From positions 1 to 64,000 of the forward strand of contig JABHVW010000001.1 of NCBI GenBank assembly GCA_018658105.1: 64,000 nt of DNA, written 5' to 3'. Position 1 is the first letter of the stretch. The number at the start of each line of letters is the position of its first letter. The stretch is from Candidatus Peregrinibacteria bacterium. GTDB taxonomy: Bacteria; Patescibacteriota; Gracilibacteria; UBA1369; 2-02-FULL-48-14. The position numbers and the translations under genes were made by a program. Shown piece by piece: positions 30,691-43,748 of the stretch. Below the pieces are notes generated by a model. The model made no database searches and was not told where the DNA came from. It saw only the letters and a list, made by a program, of their open reading frames with translations.

Positions 30691-33600
30691 GCGAAGAAAT
30701 CACAATATTCACATTCGCCGCAATTAGACCACTCGTCTGTATTTAAGAAGCGAAGGTTTTTTATATCGTCATATACTTCAGTAATTTCCGTTTTGATTTG
30801 TTCAATTTCTGACTGACTTGGTCTGATTACTTCTTTGCGAAAACGCCCATCTTTTTTGCTCTTTTGAACGAAGTCGATTTCACCCGAAACCATATCGTAT
30901 GGAAATCTTGGAGATAAATCGCAGAGCAATTTATAAAATAAAATTTGCCTTCTGTATTCACCATTTTGCCCTAATGCTTGACGTTTTGAATCTGGGTTAC
31001 CGGTTTTGTAATCGACTACATGTACTGCTTTTGCCTCTTCGTTTAAGAATTCTATTTTGTCTAATTTACCTGTTAATGGAATGCCATTTAGGTTAACACC
31101 ATGAGAACTGAAATCGTATTCTGGCATTGTATTTTGTCTGAAAACATCTTCGTGTGCGTTGTAATAATCTTTTAGAGTTTGCCTTCCAAAATCTAAGCCA
31201 CCTCGCCTGTCTTGCTGCGTTATAACCTCTCTATTCATATGTTTTTCAAAGCTCTCGATCAAATAGTCTTCAGATGGTAATGAGCCCTTTTTATGTTCGA
31301 GTGAAAAGTCTTTTAGAGCCTCATGAACGGCCGAGCCGAATGCTGCATTTTTGTTTTTTGCGCTTGGAACTCGCAGTAGATTCCTATAATAAAATAAACG
31401 AGGACATTTAAGATAATTGTTTAGATGTGTGACACTCATTGTGTAATTTTCAAGAAGGCTTTTTGCAAAATTTGCCTCTTCTTCGCTGTGATCAACTTTT
31501 GGCACTTCTAAGAAAATAGTTTGAAGCCTATTTATTGCCTCATCTTCGATTTTGCTTGTGTCGAGTTTCTCTAAACATTCTGGATTAATTTCTTCTAGAA
31601 AAATGGATGGCACCTGCGGCCTTTCTCTTTCATTTTTTACAGCATAAGTGAGAGTTAAACTCTGTTTTGCACGAGTCATTGCTACATAAAAAAGTCTTCG
31701 TTCATCTTCGTTTTGTGTTTTTGAATCCACATCATTTGTGAGCAATCCTTTCGGCAGACTGAGCTTTTCATAGCGACGTTTGTTCCCCCAATGTTTATCC
31801 ACACAATTCATAATAAATACATGTTCGAACTCCAGGCCTTTTGATTTGTGAGTTGTCATAAGGCGGAGTGCATTTTTTTGAGTTTTCAACTCCTGCTCTT
31901 TTATTATGATGTCGTTCTCCTTTAAAAGCTCGAAATACTCTATTAAATCGCTAAGTTTGAACGCATGATTCGATCTGTTCAAGGCTTTGATTTCATCGAA
32001 AAGAGTGTTTAGACGATTGAGCTCTTCAACCTTGGTTTCACTCTTCATCACATGATCTAAATAGCCAGATTCTTTAATAATTATATCGAAAAATTCCATT
32101 ATTGGTTTGTTCACACTTTGCATTTGCCACTTGAGACATTTCTCAGCAAATGGTTTGAATAAATCAGTTTCTAGCAAAGTTTCAAAAAGTGTTTTTCTAT
32201 CTTTTGATGACTTTCGAGTGACTTTGTAAATATCTAGAGGTGCAAAATTTAGGAACTCAGAATGCATTAAATAAAATAGCTGTTGGCCGTCATCTAAATT
32301 GTGAATAAATCTAAGTAGGCCGATTAATTTTTGAATATTTTGATCTGCAAGAATGTTAACACCAGCCTCAAGTCGGAAAGGAATTTTTAAACGAAGAAAG
32401 AGCTCCATAAGTGGCTCTGCTTCATAATTATTTCTGTAAAGAATTGCGATTTCAGAAGGTTCAGTGCCATTTTGAATTAGCTCTTCGATACGTTTAGCTA
32501 GAAAATAATGCTCACTTTGTTTGCTTTCGAATTCGGCCAGTTGAACCTTTGCTGGATTGTGATTTTTTGCGGCTAATAAACTTTGTTTTAACTCAGGGAT
32601 AAATTTTGTGATGCTGTGTTCATTAAAATTAATCAAAGAATCTGAAGCATCTAAAATTGTCTGGTGACTTCGGAAATTTTCTTTTAGAGAGACAAGTTTC
32701 ACATGATCTTTATAAAGATTATGAAAGAAAAGAATATTCTCGAGTGAGGCCCCTTGGAACCTGTAAATCGACTGCTTGTCATCCCCTACTACGAAAATAT
32801 TTGGGTTCTCAAAATATTCAGCAATTAAACGGACAACTTCATTTTGTGCGCCATTTGTATCTTGATATTCGTCGACTAAAATATATTGAAATTGTTCCTG
32901 ATAATGTGCGAGCAATTCTTCATTATGTTTAAAAGCATCCACAACAAAAAGAATCATGTCTTCGTAGTCGTAGCGGCCACGAGAACTTAGTTCGGATTGA
33001 TATTTTTTGTAAACCTGGCTTAAAGCCTGTTGTTTGCCTACGCTGTTTTTAATCTTCAAATAAGCAGCTTTAATTTCATTCTTTTGTTTAGTTCGTCCTT
33101 TTTTATCTAGCTCATGAATCCCCCTGAAATAGCTTGAAAGAATTGTTCCTTCGAAACGATCTGCAAGAGCTGTGAAATGTTCTTCCTTTAATTGGTTTCC
33201 GTGAATCTGGCTGAACTGTTCCAGCACCTGGCCATGCTCTTCTAGAAAGGCTTCGATTTTATTTACAAAATTATGGAAATTTTCAGGTGAAATATTTTCA
33301 CGCTTTAGATTTTGCACAGCATAAGTGCAATCTTTCAGATAGAAATATGGGCTTCCAAAAGGTGAAAGAGGGCTATCGCTTGGTAGGTTATCTAGAATTT
33401 TTCTGAATATCTGAATTCGCTCAAGATCAGTTAGAGATTCTAGTTCACGAGTACTGAGAAACTTTTCGGGGAAATCTTTAATTACGTCATTACAAAATGA
33501 ATGAAAGGTATTTATTCGTACATAGTATGCGGCGGTGCCAATCATTTCAATTAAGCGTTTTCGCATGGCAACAACACCTGACTCAGTAAAAGTTAGACAT

Positions 33601-33761
33601 AAAATATTATGAGGATCCATTTGAGTTGAATCCAGCAGATGGGCAATACGCGCTGCAATTATTTGCGTCTTTCCTGTTCCTGGGCCAGCTAGCACGATCA
33701 TTGGGCCGTCTATATGTTTAACGGCTGCAGCTTGTTCAGGATTAAGTTTGGGTGTGTTCAT
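30687..33761 (-). CDS. UvrD/PcrA-type helicase fused to a RecB-family Fe-S nuclease
   Basis: About 1024 residues. Superfamily 1 helicase motifs: Walker A AGPGTGKTQI (residues ~25-34), Walker B VDEYQDTNG, GDDKQSIYRFQGA, TTHKSKGLEFEHVF and VAMTRAKQSL. From residue ~740 comes a PD-(D/E)XK nuclease: HLNNYLKCPRLFYYR, GKLDKIEFL and VVDYKTGN, ending CGECEYC, so with the upstream Cys it forms the AddB/RecB-type 4Fe-4S staple. Probably a single-chain AddAB-like end-processing enzyme for recombination. Start is ATG 33761 (MNTPKLNPEQAAAVKHI). Upstream codons encode a spurious Lys-rich tract in another gene's region. Confidence 0.92.
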   Translation of the reverse strand: MNTPKLNPEQAAAVKHIDGPMIVLAGPGTGKTQIIAARIAHLLDSTQMDPHNILCLTFTESGVVAMRKRLIEMIGTAAYYVRINTFHSFCNDVIKDFPEKFLSTRELESLTDLERIQIFRKILDNLPSDSPLSPFGSPYFYLKDCTYAVQNLKRENISPENFHNFVNKIEAFLEEHGQVLEQFSQIHGNQLKEEHFTALADRFEGTILSSYFRGIHELDKKGRTKQKNEIKAAYLKIKNSVGKQQALSQVYKKYQSELSSRGRYDYEDMILFVVDAFKHNEELLAHYQEQFQYILVDEYQDTNGAQNEVVRLIAEYFENPNIFVVGDDKQSIYRFQGASLENILFFHNLYKDHVKLVSLKENFRSHQTILDASDSLINFNEHSITKFIPELKQSLLAAKNHNPAKVQLAEFESKQSEHYFLAKRIEELIQNGTEPSEIAILYRNNYEAEPLMELFLRLKIPFRLEAGVNILADQNIQKLIGLLRFIHNLDDGQQLFYLMHSEFLNFAPLDIYKVTRKSSKDRKTLFETLLETDLFKPFAEKCLKWQMQSVNKPIMEFFDIIIKESGYLDHVMKSETKVEELNRLNTLFDEIKALNRSNHAFKLSDLIEYFELLKENDIIIKEQELKTQKNALRLMTTHKSKGLEFEHVFIMNCVDKHWGNKRRYEKLSLPKGLLTNDVDSKTQNEDERRLFYVAMTRAKQSLTLTYAVKNERERPQVPSIFLEEINPECLEKLDTSKIEDEAINRLQTIFLEVPKVDHSEEEANFAKSLLENYTMSVTHLNNYLKCPRLFYYRNLLRVPSAKNKNAAFGSAVHEALKDFSLEHKKGSLPSEDYLIESFEKHMNREVITQQDRRGGLDFGRQTLKDYYNAHEDVFRQNTMPEYDFSSHGVNLNGIPLTGKLDKIEFLNEEAKAVHVVDYKTGNPDSKRQALGQNGEYRRQILFYKLLCDLSPRFPYDMVSGEIDFVQKSKKDGRFRKEVIRPSQSEIEQIKTEITEVYDDIKNLRFLNTDEWSNCGECEYCDFFA

Positions 33762-33996
33762 CACTTTGAGTCTGAGGGGTTTCTTCCTTTTCTGCTTTCT
33801 TTTCTTCAACTTTCTTCTCGATTGTCTCCTTAATTTCTTCAGCTTTCTCAATTACTTGTTCTTTTTTTTCAATTACAGTTTCTTTAATTTTTATCTTATT
33901 TTTATTGTAAAGCTTGTAGAGGTTTACAAATGCGGTCACAAACCATGCAAGAGCCGGTACAACAGTAATTATCGATAATAAAGTTTCTGTATTCAT
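33742..33996 (-). CDS. Small membrane protein with charged coiled-coil tail
   Basis: 84 residues: N-terminal transmembrane helix (residues 6-27), then a Lys/Glu-rich coiled coil (IKETVIEKKEQVIEKAEEIKE). No family recognised. It overlaps the helicase start by 20 bp, suggesting one transcript and coupled translation. It may anchor a partner at the membrane. Confidence 0.6.
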   Translation of the reverse strand: MNTETLLSIITVVPALAWFVTAFVNLYKLYNKNKIKIKETVIEKKEQVIEKAEEIKETIEKKVEEKKAEKEETPQTQSDEHTQT

Positions 33997-34014
33997 ACGT
34001 GGGTTTTTGGAATT

Positions 34015-34473
34015 CTATTCTAGCAAATGTTTTTCTCCTTTTTCAATAAGTCCTTTGGCATTGTCGAAAGTTAATTTGTCGAATGCCTCCTGATAAGGCA
34101 ACCACAGGAAATCTTTGTGTTCGAAAGAAATCTTTACATCTTTCTCTTTAGTTTCTGCAAGAAAGTATACAACTACTTTTTTTACGAGCTGCTTTTTACC
34201 TCGTCTAAATTCGTAATACATCGGCTCTCTGTAACCTTCAATAAAATCTACATCTTCGATTCCGGTTTCCTCCTCAAGTTCACGCTGTGCAGTAGCCATT
34301 TCGTGTTCATCGATATCCTCTACATGGCCCTTCGGAAAGTCCCAGTGGCCACTTGGATAATGCAGGAGTAAATATTGACGGATCCCCTCTTCAATTCGAT
34401 AGAGAATCACGCCACAGGATTTCTCCTTTACGACGGATTTAACCGGCCCTTTGGCCTGGTGCTTATTTTTCAT
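34015..34473 (-). CDS. NUDIX hydrolase (Ap4A-hydrolase-like)
   Basis: 152 residues. The Nudix box GHVEDIDEHEMATAQRELEEETGI has one extra residue before the RELxEE core. Flanking strands SCGVILYRIEEGIRQYLLLHYPSGHWDFPKG match the diadenosine tetraphosphate hydrolase group. A Lys-rich N-terminus precedes the domain. TACAAT on the minus strand (34489-34484) ends 10 nt before the ATG. Divergent from comF. Confidence 0.92.
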   Translation of the reverse strand: MKNKHQAKGPVKSVVKEKSCGVILYRIEEGIRQYLLLHYPSGHWDFPKGHVEDIDEHEMATAQRELEEETGIEDVDFIEGYREPMYYEFRRGKKQLVKKVVVYFLAETKEKDVKISFEHKDFLWLPYQEAFDKLTFDNAKGLIEKGEKHLLE

Positions 34474-34579
34474 AGTTGTTTAGATTGTAACATAAAATCG
34501 ACTTGTGTAGAAGTTCAGATCTTGTTTGCTTCGGTGGAAATTCAGAGAAAATTCAGCTTAATCTTGTTAGCGTGCTTAC

Positions 34580-35224
34580 ATGCTGCATTTGATTTTGAAA
34601 ATACTTTTCCCCAGCCCTTGCCTCTCTTGTGGCTATTTGAGCGAGGCACTTTGTAAGTGGTGCGTTTCTTATCTGGATTTCAATCCACATATTCGTGAAA
34701 TCAATGGTCTGCGTGTTTGTTCATCATCATTTTTTGAGAGAGGTTCGATTTTAGAGAGACTCATTTACCCATTTAAGTACTCGCATCAAGCAAATATTTT
34801 CAGGATATTTGTACCTGAAATGGAGCGTGCTCTTCGGCTGCTGATTGAGCCAAGTGGAGTGCTTTTTGTGCCTGTGCCTCTTTACGTTAAGCGTGAGAGG
34901 GAGCGTGGATATAATCAGGCTGAGTTACTGGCTAGGAGCTTGTCTATTCGCATTGGAGCAAATTATGAAATGTTTTTACATAGGATCAGAGATACTGCCT
35001 CTCAGGTTGAGATAGGAAATCGCACTGAGCGATTAAAAAACTTGGATGGTGCATTTAGGCTTGTTGGTCGTGCAGATCTTTCTCAAAGGATTGTTTTGGT
35101 GGATGATATAGTCACAACAGGTTCAACTTTACTTGAATGTTATAAAGTTTTGACTGAAGCTGGCTATAAAAATGTTTCTGCTTTAACTTTGGCAGATAGG
35201 CCATTAGATAATGATCTTGGTTAG
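34580..35224 (+). CDS. comF: ComF family phosphoribosyltransferase-like protein
   Basis: 214 residues. The N-terminal zinc ribbon has Cys14, Cys17, Cys25 and Cys28 (CLSCG, CKWC), and the PRTase domain has VPVPLYVKRERERGYNQAELLA and the PRPP loop VLVDDIVTTGSTLLE. ComF proteins act with ComFA in DNA uptake and in other bacteria in recombination. No ComFA or ComEC is in the window. Start at ATG 34580 gives the zinc ribbon directly. Confidence 0.92.
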   Translation: MLHLILKILFPSPCLSCGYLSEALCKWCVSYLDFNPHIREINGLRVCSSSFFERGSILERLIYPFKYSHQANIFRIFVPEMERALRLLIEPSGVLFVPVPLYVKRERERGYNQAELLARSLSIRIGANYEMFLHRIRDTASQVEIGNRTERLKNLDGAFRLVGRADLSQRIVLVDDIVTTGSTLLECYKVLTEAGYKNVSALTLADRPLDNDLG

Positions 35225-35257
35225 CCATCCGCGCTGAAAGACTATATAATTCTGGCA

Positions 35258-36361
35258 ATGAAAGTTGCTTTAGTACACGATTTCTTGCTGAGACATGGAG
35301 GTGCAGAACGCGTCTTAAAAACGCTGATGGACATGTATCCTGATGCGCCCGTTTATACGCTCCTTTATGACAAGAAGAAAATGAATGAAGTGTTCCCTGC
35401 TGAAAGAGTTATCACCTCTAAACTGCAGAAATTTCCGCGCTTTTTGCCTGGAATGCATAAATTTCTTTTCCCACTGATGCCAAGTGCAATTGAGCAATTT
35501 GATTTTAGTGGTTTTGACGTAGTGATTAGCAGTAATAGTGCTTATGCTCATGGGATTGTGACGAATCTAGATACTAAACATATCTGTTATTACCATTCTC
35601 CGATGCGATATGCCTGGGATTATACTCACAAATATCTGAAAGAGCAGAATTTGGGCGGCATTGGTGAGCTTTTGGCGAGTCGCCTGATGCATAAGGTGAG
35701 AATGTGGGACTTTTTGGCTGCTGACAGAGTAGATGTGCCGATAGCAAATTCGAAGACTGTTAGGAATCGAATTCAGAAATATTACAGACAAGATGCTGAA
35801 ATTATTCATCCGCCTGTGGATACTGAGAGATTTGAGCCGCATGAATTGCATGAAGGATATTTTTTGATTGTTTCGACTCTGACTCCATATAAGAAAATTG
35901 ATCTGGCGGTTGAGCTGTTTAATAAACTTGGGAAGCGTTTGGTAATAATTGGAGATGGGCCAGATAAGGCCAGGCTGCAGAGGATGGCGGCTTCGAATGT
36001 TGATTTTCTTGGGTTTAAACCAGATGAAGTGGTGAAAGAATATTTTGAGAACTGTCGCGCCTTTATTTTCCCGGGTGAAGAGGATTTTGGGATTGCCCCT
36101 GTTGAAGCGATGGCTTGTGGGAAACCTGTTCTTGGCTTCAATAAAGGTGGATTATCTGAAAGTGTGATTCCTGGTGAGACTGGTGAGCTTTTTGCTGAAC
36201 AAACGTTAGAGAGTATGGAAGCAGCGCTTACTCAACTATTAATAAATGAGAAAAACTACTCTGCTAAGAAAATTGCAGAGCACGCTAAGCAATATTCAAG
36301 AAAAGCCTTTAAAAAAGCCATGAAATCATTAGTAGAACGTGTTAACATGGAGCACCAATAG
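35258..36361 (+). CDS. Glycosyltransferase family 4 (GT-B)
   Basis: 367 residues. N-terminal KVALVHDFLLRHGGAERVL is the nucleotide-sugar GT4 opening. The C-terminal domain shows STLTPYKKIDLAVELFNKL, IIGDGPDKARL and the donor-site motif FPGEEDFGIAPVEAMACGKPVLGFNKGG with the E-x7-E pair. Likely adds mannose or a similar sugar to a cell-surface polysaccharide or lipid. TATAAT (35245-35250) ends 7 nt before the ATG (leaderless). dnaX follows after 5 bp. Confidence 0.93.
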   Translation: MKVALVHDFLLRHGGAERVLKTLMDMYPDAPVYTLLYDKKKMNEVFPAERVITSKLQKFPRFLPGMHKFLFPLMPSAIEQFDFSGFDVVISSNSAYAHGIVTNLDTKHICYYHSPMRYAWDYTHKYLKEQNLGGIGELLASRLMHKVRMWDFLAADRVDVPIANSKTVRNRIQKYYRQDAEIIHPPVDTERFEPHELHEGYFLIVSTLTPYKKIDLAVELFNKLGKRLVIIGDGPDKARLQRMAASNVDFLGFKPDEVVKEYFENCRAFIFPGEEDFGIAPVEAMACGKPVLGFNKGGLSESVIPGETGELFAEQTLESMEAALTQLLINEKNYSAKKIAEHAKQYSRKAFKKAMKSLVERVNMEHQ

Positions 36362-36366
36362 TAATT

Positions 36367-37751
36367 ATGAGCTTTGCACTTTACAGAAAATATCGACCAC
36401 AATCATTTGAAGAGCTAGTTGGCCAAGGCCCGGTTCGTGAGACTTTGATGCAAGCACTCAAGCAAAGAAAGATGGTGCACGCTTATTTGTTTTCTGGCCC
36501 ACGTGGTACAGGTAAAACTAGTACGGCCCGGCTGATTGCGAGGGCTATTCAATGTGAAAAATTAAGCGATGAAGGGCAACCATGTGAAAAATGTGATGTT
36601 TGTAAATTAAATTTGGCTGGAGATCTAATTGATCTGGTTGAAGTTGATGCTGCATCAAATAGAGGTATTGATGAAATTAGGGATCTTAGAGAGAAAATTC
36701 GATTTGCGCCGACGCATGCCAATTCGAAAGTCTATATTATTGATGAGGTGCATATGCTTACAAAAGAAGCGTTTAATGCACTTTTGAAGAGCCTTGAAGA
36801 GCCGCCTGAAAATGTTTATTTTATTTTGGCGACAACAGAGATTCATAAAATCCCTGAAACAATTTTGTCTAGATGTCAGCGTTATGACTTTAGACGAATT
36901 ACTGAACGCGAGATAGTTGATCGATTGAAACATATAGCTAGTAAAGAAAATATTGCTGTTAACTTAGGAGCTTTGGAATTGTTAGCAAAGCATGCTGATG
37001 GTGGAATGCGAGATGCTATTTCATTACTGGAGCAGTTTTCTACCTCTGACGTTACAGAAGAATTAGTACGGGAAAGGCTTGGGCTCAGCCATCACCAAGC
37101 TGGCGATGAATTATATGGAGCACTTGGCAGTTGTGACACTCAAAAAGCATTAGCAGTTGTGGATTCATTGCATAAAGACGGATATGATTTGCAACAGTTT
37201 ACAACTGGATTTTTAGGTTTGTTACGTGTGAAATTGCATGAAGCAGTTGCAGGTGAAAAAAGAGCGATTGTTCCAAAACTTCTACAATGGGTTGATCTGT
37301 TTGATGAAGCTTGGATTAAATTAAGAAGAGCAAGTATTGCTCAGTTACCCCTTGAAATTGCAATTATTAGAGCGACTCACGGTGAGGCCACTAGCACGCC
37401 TGTAAGCAATGGAGCAGCTGCTGTGGGTAAGAATATTGTTCAGCCTACTCAGGCGAAAAGACATGAAGGACTTATGCATTTGGATGCAATCCGAACTCAG
37501 ATGCCGGCTATAACGAAATCTATTCGTAACCCGGCTGTTAGGCATTCTTTTGAATCTGGAAATCTTAAATCTCAAAAAGAAAAAATGCTGACTTTTGTTT
37601 TCCCTAGTAAATTTCATTATGATCGCGTTCATAACGCAGAAGCGATCGTACAGATTGAAACAGCTTTAAAAACCGTAACTGGTAATGATTTAAAAGTGGT
37701 TTTTGAACTGGATGAAGGTATAATGAATTGGGAAACAACTGAAGAAAAGAT

Positions 37752-37755
<4 letters not shown>
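36367..37755 (+). CDS. dnaX: DNA polymerase III subunit gamma/tau
   Basis: Clamp-loader ATPase. It has FALYRKYRPQSFEELVGQ, Walker A GPRGTGKTS, a zinc module (CEKLSDEGQPCEKCDVC), Walker B IIDEVHML, sensor 1 ATTE and the arginine-finger region LSRCQRYDFRRI. 462 residues, with a short C-terminal tau-like part. I see no slippery A-run frameshift site like that of E. coli. It overlaps folC by ATGA. Confidence 0.96.
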
Positions 37756-40828
<3,073 letters not shown>

Positions 40829-40848
40829 ATACAGATATAAATTCACAT

Positions 40849-41244
40849 ATGGCAGATTTAAATCCACTTTACGATTCGGCTACAGATAATCAAGAAATTG
40901 CAGCTGACTCACAAGCTCGCTTAAATACTCCTTTAGCAGGTGGAACGATACCCGCTGAAGACCAAGAATTTCTGAGCAAAATTATGGCTCTTGTTGAAGA
41001 TGGGACTATTCAGCTCTATGCGCCTAGTTCCTTGTTAAATGATGAAGTTTATGAAGGCCTTCCGCTTGAAGGAAAGTCAAAAGCTGATCAGAACTGCGTG
41101 ACTATGCTTGGGAAAATTCGTGACATTATTAACCTTGAAAAGGCTGATTTTGACACAAATCACCAGGTAGCAAATTTAATTCACTCCCTGCGCCTGAATA
41201 AGGAGCGGCTCGAAGAGCACGGTGGGGATATTTTTATAATTTAG
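40849..41244 (+). CDS. Conserved-looking small protein of unknown function
   Basis: 131 residues, soluble, acidic. A disordered N-terminus (residues 1-35) leads into a compact helical domain: DQEFLSKIMALVEDGTIQLY, PSSLLNDEVYEGLP, then LIHSLRLNKERLEEHGGDIFII at the C-terminus. No family name known to me. Strong promoter, and cotranscribed with the 669-residue gene 1 bp on. Confidence 0.7.
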   Translation: MADLNPLYDSATDNQEIAADSQARLNTPLAGGTIPAEDQEFLSKIMALVEDGTIQLYAPSSLLNDEVYEGLPLEGKSKADQNCVTMLGKIRDIINLEKADFDTNHQVANLIHSLRLNKERLEEHGGDIFII

Positions 41245-41245
41245 T

Positions 41246-43255
41246 ATGAGAAAACAAGGATTTGAAGCTCGGAGAAAAAGTGCAGAGAAATCTGGTGATA
41301 AACCTGTTGTTCTTACTGCCAAACAAAGATTAAAGGCACAAGAAAAGCAAAAAAAAATACGTGAGAAAAAAGTCAAAATTGCTGAAAGAAATGCAGCTAA
41401 AGCAGCAGAGGAAGTAGAAATTGCTGATGCTGACTTAGCGACTGACCTTGATGTAAGTGCTGATCTTGATGCAATTGATAAACGCTTAGCACGACTTGAG
41501 AAGCGTGAGATGAAATTTACTGATAAAATTGGTGATACACCTGATGAACCTGAAGAGAAAGCTGACAAACCTGCATCGAAAGAAACTCCTGCTGATGAAG
41601 CTGAAGATGAAAGGGTTGATCCAAAAGAGGCTACAGAAAGTGGCACTGAAGTTCCTAGAGGATTTAATCAAGTTGCTTTAAGGCTTGCGAAGAGTTTGCT
41701 TGCTGAGCCTCTTAATGAATCTGATCCGCCGGTGACAAAAGTGAAGAAACAATTTGCGTTTGGTGCCTTGAAAGTACTTACAAGTTTTGTGGGTGCTGAT
41801 TGGATTAAGGGCTTGAGTACTGACCCAAATGAAGCGAAGCGTAAGTCTGAAATTGATTCTGCGCTAGATGATTTAGAGTCGGGCTATGCAATGAAAGTAA
41901 TTGATAGAGCTGCGATTTACTCTGATGATCCTAATGTATTTATTAAGGTTGAATGGGGTGAAGCTGAAAAGACAGCTAATATTTATCCTCGTAGTGTGTC
42001 TAACATTATGAGACGGACTCTTGGTGGTGGGAATATTGATGCGAATCTGAAAAAGCTTGGGATTGATGTAACTGAAAAAGATAAAAAGTGGACGGTAGAA
42101 GCTATGCAGGAGGTTATTAAAGGCAATACTACTCAACCTGCAAAAAACCTTGCTATACTTTTAACCATTATTGAAAAAAGTAGACAGGGCTCAAAAACTG
42201 CAGAGGTCTTACCTTGGTTAAATACTAATGCTCTATTTGTGACAAGACAGCTAGGTAAACACCCTAAAGGATTTAAAGGTTATATGGAGGCGGTTGAGGA
42301 GCCTGAAGTATCTGAAGAGCTTGATGCATTGAATAAAGCTGCAAAAGCTTTCAATGAAAATCCAAATTCTGAGGAACATTTCAAAGCCTTTGCTACGCTG
42401 TTATTCCCATATATTAAAAATATGGCTGATAATGTGCCACCCGTCTTTGCCACTGCAGAAATGCATGTTGCAAAAGCTACCTTGGGTCAGTTTGAGTCAC
42501 TTGAAGCCATGGAGACATTTTATAAAGCAGTAGAGCAAAAAGGAAGAGAGTTATTCCCTGTAGAAAGAGATGGCAGTGACAAAGCATATGAGCTATTCCG
42601 AAAAGAAGACCTATTTATGCAATTAGTTTACATTGGAGCTCAAGAAGGGGGAGCTGATTCTGTTGATCTACATACATATTTAGATGGTTCAGAGCCTAAA
42701 CTTTTACTATTGGCAAATATGTATGATGAAGACTTTGCAAGCAAGGGGCTTGCAGTAATTAAGGAAACAAATCCTGAGCTGATTCCTGAAGGTTTGAATG
42801 GAGAAGATTTGGAAACTGCATTGGATGATCTCAGATTAATAATCCCTGTTCAAAGTGAATATGAATATACATTTGATAAAAATACACTTTATGCTGATGC
42901 TATTGAAGAAGTGAGAAGTGATTATGCGAAAATTGGTAAAGCAGATACAGATGCATTTGCCTCATTTATGTCTGATAAGAAACCAGATAGAGGGCAATTA
43001 AAAGCACAATTGGCTAAGCATAAACTATTCTTAAAAGAAGTTGGCGGTTTGCCTGATGAAATCTCAGCAGCATTTGATGACCCAAGTGATGGAAATTTGG
43101 ATGCGATTTTGAATGAATATGAACGAATTCAGGATCAGATGAATACTGCTATGGAAGGAGTTAAATTTCATGAACAACTAACGAATTCTGACCAAACGGA
43201 TTCTGACTTTGTTGAAATTATGATGGATGTTGCAGAAGTTAACTCTCGTAAATAA
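41246..43255 (+). CDS. Large soluble protein of unknown function (669 residues)
   Basis: Residues 1-55 are Lys/Glu/Ala-rich coiled coil (KQRLKAQEKQKKIREKK), 55-145 acidic and disordered (GDTPDEPEEKADKPASKE), and residues 150-669 a mostly helical globular region without Cys clusters, P-loops or transmembrane helices. No family recognised. It shares a transcript with the 131-residue gene. Size and strong promoter suggest an abundant structural or scaffold protein; that is inference. Confidence 0.65.
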   Translation: MRKQGFEARRKSAEKSGDKPVVLTAKQRLKAQEKQKKIREKKVKIAERNAAKAAEEVEIADADLATDLDVSADLDAIDKRLARLEKREMKFTDKIGDTPDEPEEKADKPASKETPADEAEDERVDPKEATESGTEVPRGFNQVALRLAKSLLAEPLNESDPPVTKVKKQFAFGALKVLTSFVGADWIKGLSTDPNEAKRKSEIDSALDDLESGYAMKVIDRAAIYSDDPNVFIKVEWGEAEKTANIYPRSVSNIMRRTLGGGNIDANLKKLGIDVTEKDKKWTVEAMQEVIKGNTTQPAKNLAILLTIIEKSRQGSKTAEVLPWLNTNALFVTRQLGKHPKGFKGYMEAVEEPEVSEELDALNKAAKAFNENPNSEEHFKAFATLLFPYIKNMADNVPPVFATAEMHVAKATLGQFESLEAMETFYKAVEQKGRELFPVERDGSDKAYELFRKEDLFMQLVYIGAQEGGADSVDLHTYLDGSEPKLLLLANMYDEDFASKGLAVIKETNPELIPEGLNGEDLETALDDLRLIIPVQSEYEYTFDKNTLYADAIEEVRSDYAKIGKADTDAFASFMSDKKPDRGQLKAQLAKHKLFLKEVGGLPDEISAAFDDPSDGNLDAILNEYERIQDQMNTAMEGVKFHEQLTNSDQTDSDFVEIMMDVAEVNSRK

Positions 43256-43262
43256 CTCTAAT

Positions 43263-43296
43263 TTGGACAAGATGTGATTTCGCGGTATAATCCGCG
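43263..43296 (+). promoter_or_regulatory. Promoter with palindrome around the -10
   Basis: TTGGAC (43263-43268), 17-bp spacer, TATAAT (43286-43291), flanked by CGCGG (43281-43285) and CCGCG (43292-43296). The transcription start would fall 3-4 nt before the ATG at 43302. Confidence 0.72.
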
Positions 43297-43301
43297 TAGT
43301 T

Positions 43302-43748
43302 ATGGATTCAAAAACTCCACAAGATTCGGGTGCAGGAACAAAGAATACTGGCCAGCAGGGCGGAGGGAAGCAATATAATATTCCCGATGCAGTACTGGAA
43401 AAGTATGGTGAGCTTGTTGAAAAGATCAAAAAGACTGAGTCTATGTCTCATGAAGAGCGTGAGTATTGGTTTCAGATTTTGCCGATAATGACTGAGGATC
43501 AAGTGACAAGGTTGAGAGGAATTTTGGAAGAAGAGTCTAAACAATTAAAGGAGCTGGATTCGGAATATCAAGGTGAGCTTAAGAAGTTGAATGAAAAACA
43601 TATGCAGGAGTGGAATGAGTTTGAGAAGAAGAAAGAGCGTGAAGCAAGGGCAAGTGAAGAGGCCAGCCATGAAGTTGGTGAGGCTGCTGCTGAAGAAGCC
43701 CTTTTGGGTGAGCTAGATAAGTTAGATGATGAAAGTGCAGATGCTTAG
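43302..43748 (+). CDS. Helical protein sharing a domain with the Pro-rich protein at 26455
   Basis: 148 residues. A short Gly/Gln linker precedes residues 47-108, which align gap-free with residues 156-217 of the 26455-27183 product (conserved P61, Q67-V68, E77-E78, E84-L85, L93, L96, H100, W104). The tail is acidic (EALLGELDKLDDES). Cytosolic, probably a helical-bundle protein. Its stop interlocks with the sortase stop (TTAG). Confidence 0.7.
   Translation: MDSKTPQDSGAGTKNTGQQGGGKQYNIPDAVLEKYGELVEKIKKTESMSHEEREYWFQILPIMTEDQVTRLRGILEEESKQLKELDSEYQGELKKLNEKHMQEWNEFEKKKEREARASEEASHEVGEAAAEEALLGELDKLDDESADA

Noticed and set aside
33762-33851. N-terminal Lys/Arg-rich extension of the helicase
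   Set aside because: It is the out-of-frame reading of the preceding gene's Lys/Glu coiled coil; the helicase fold starts at the ATG at 33761.
34375-34656. Plus-strand ORF spanning the nudix-comF spacer
   Set aside because: Antisense to nudix and overlapping the comF start out of frame; no family features.
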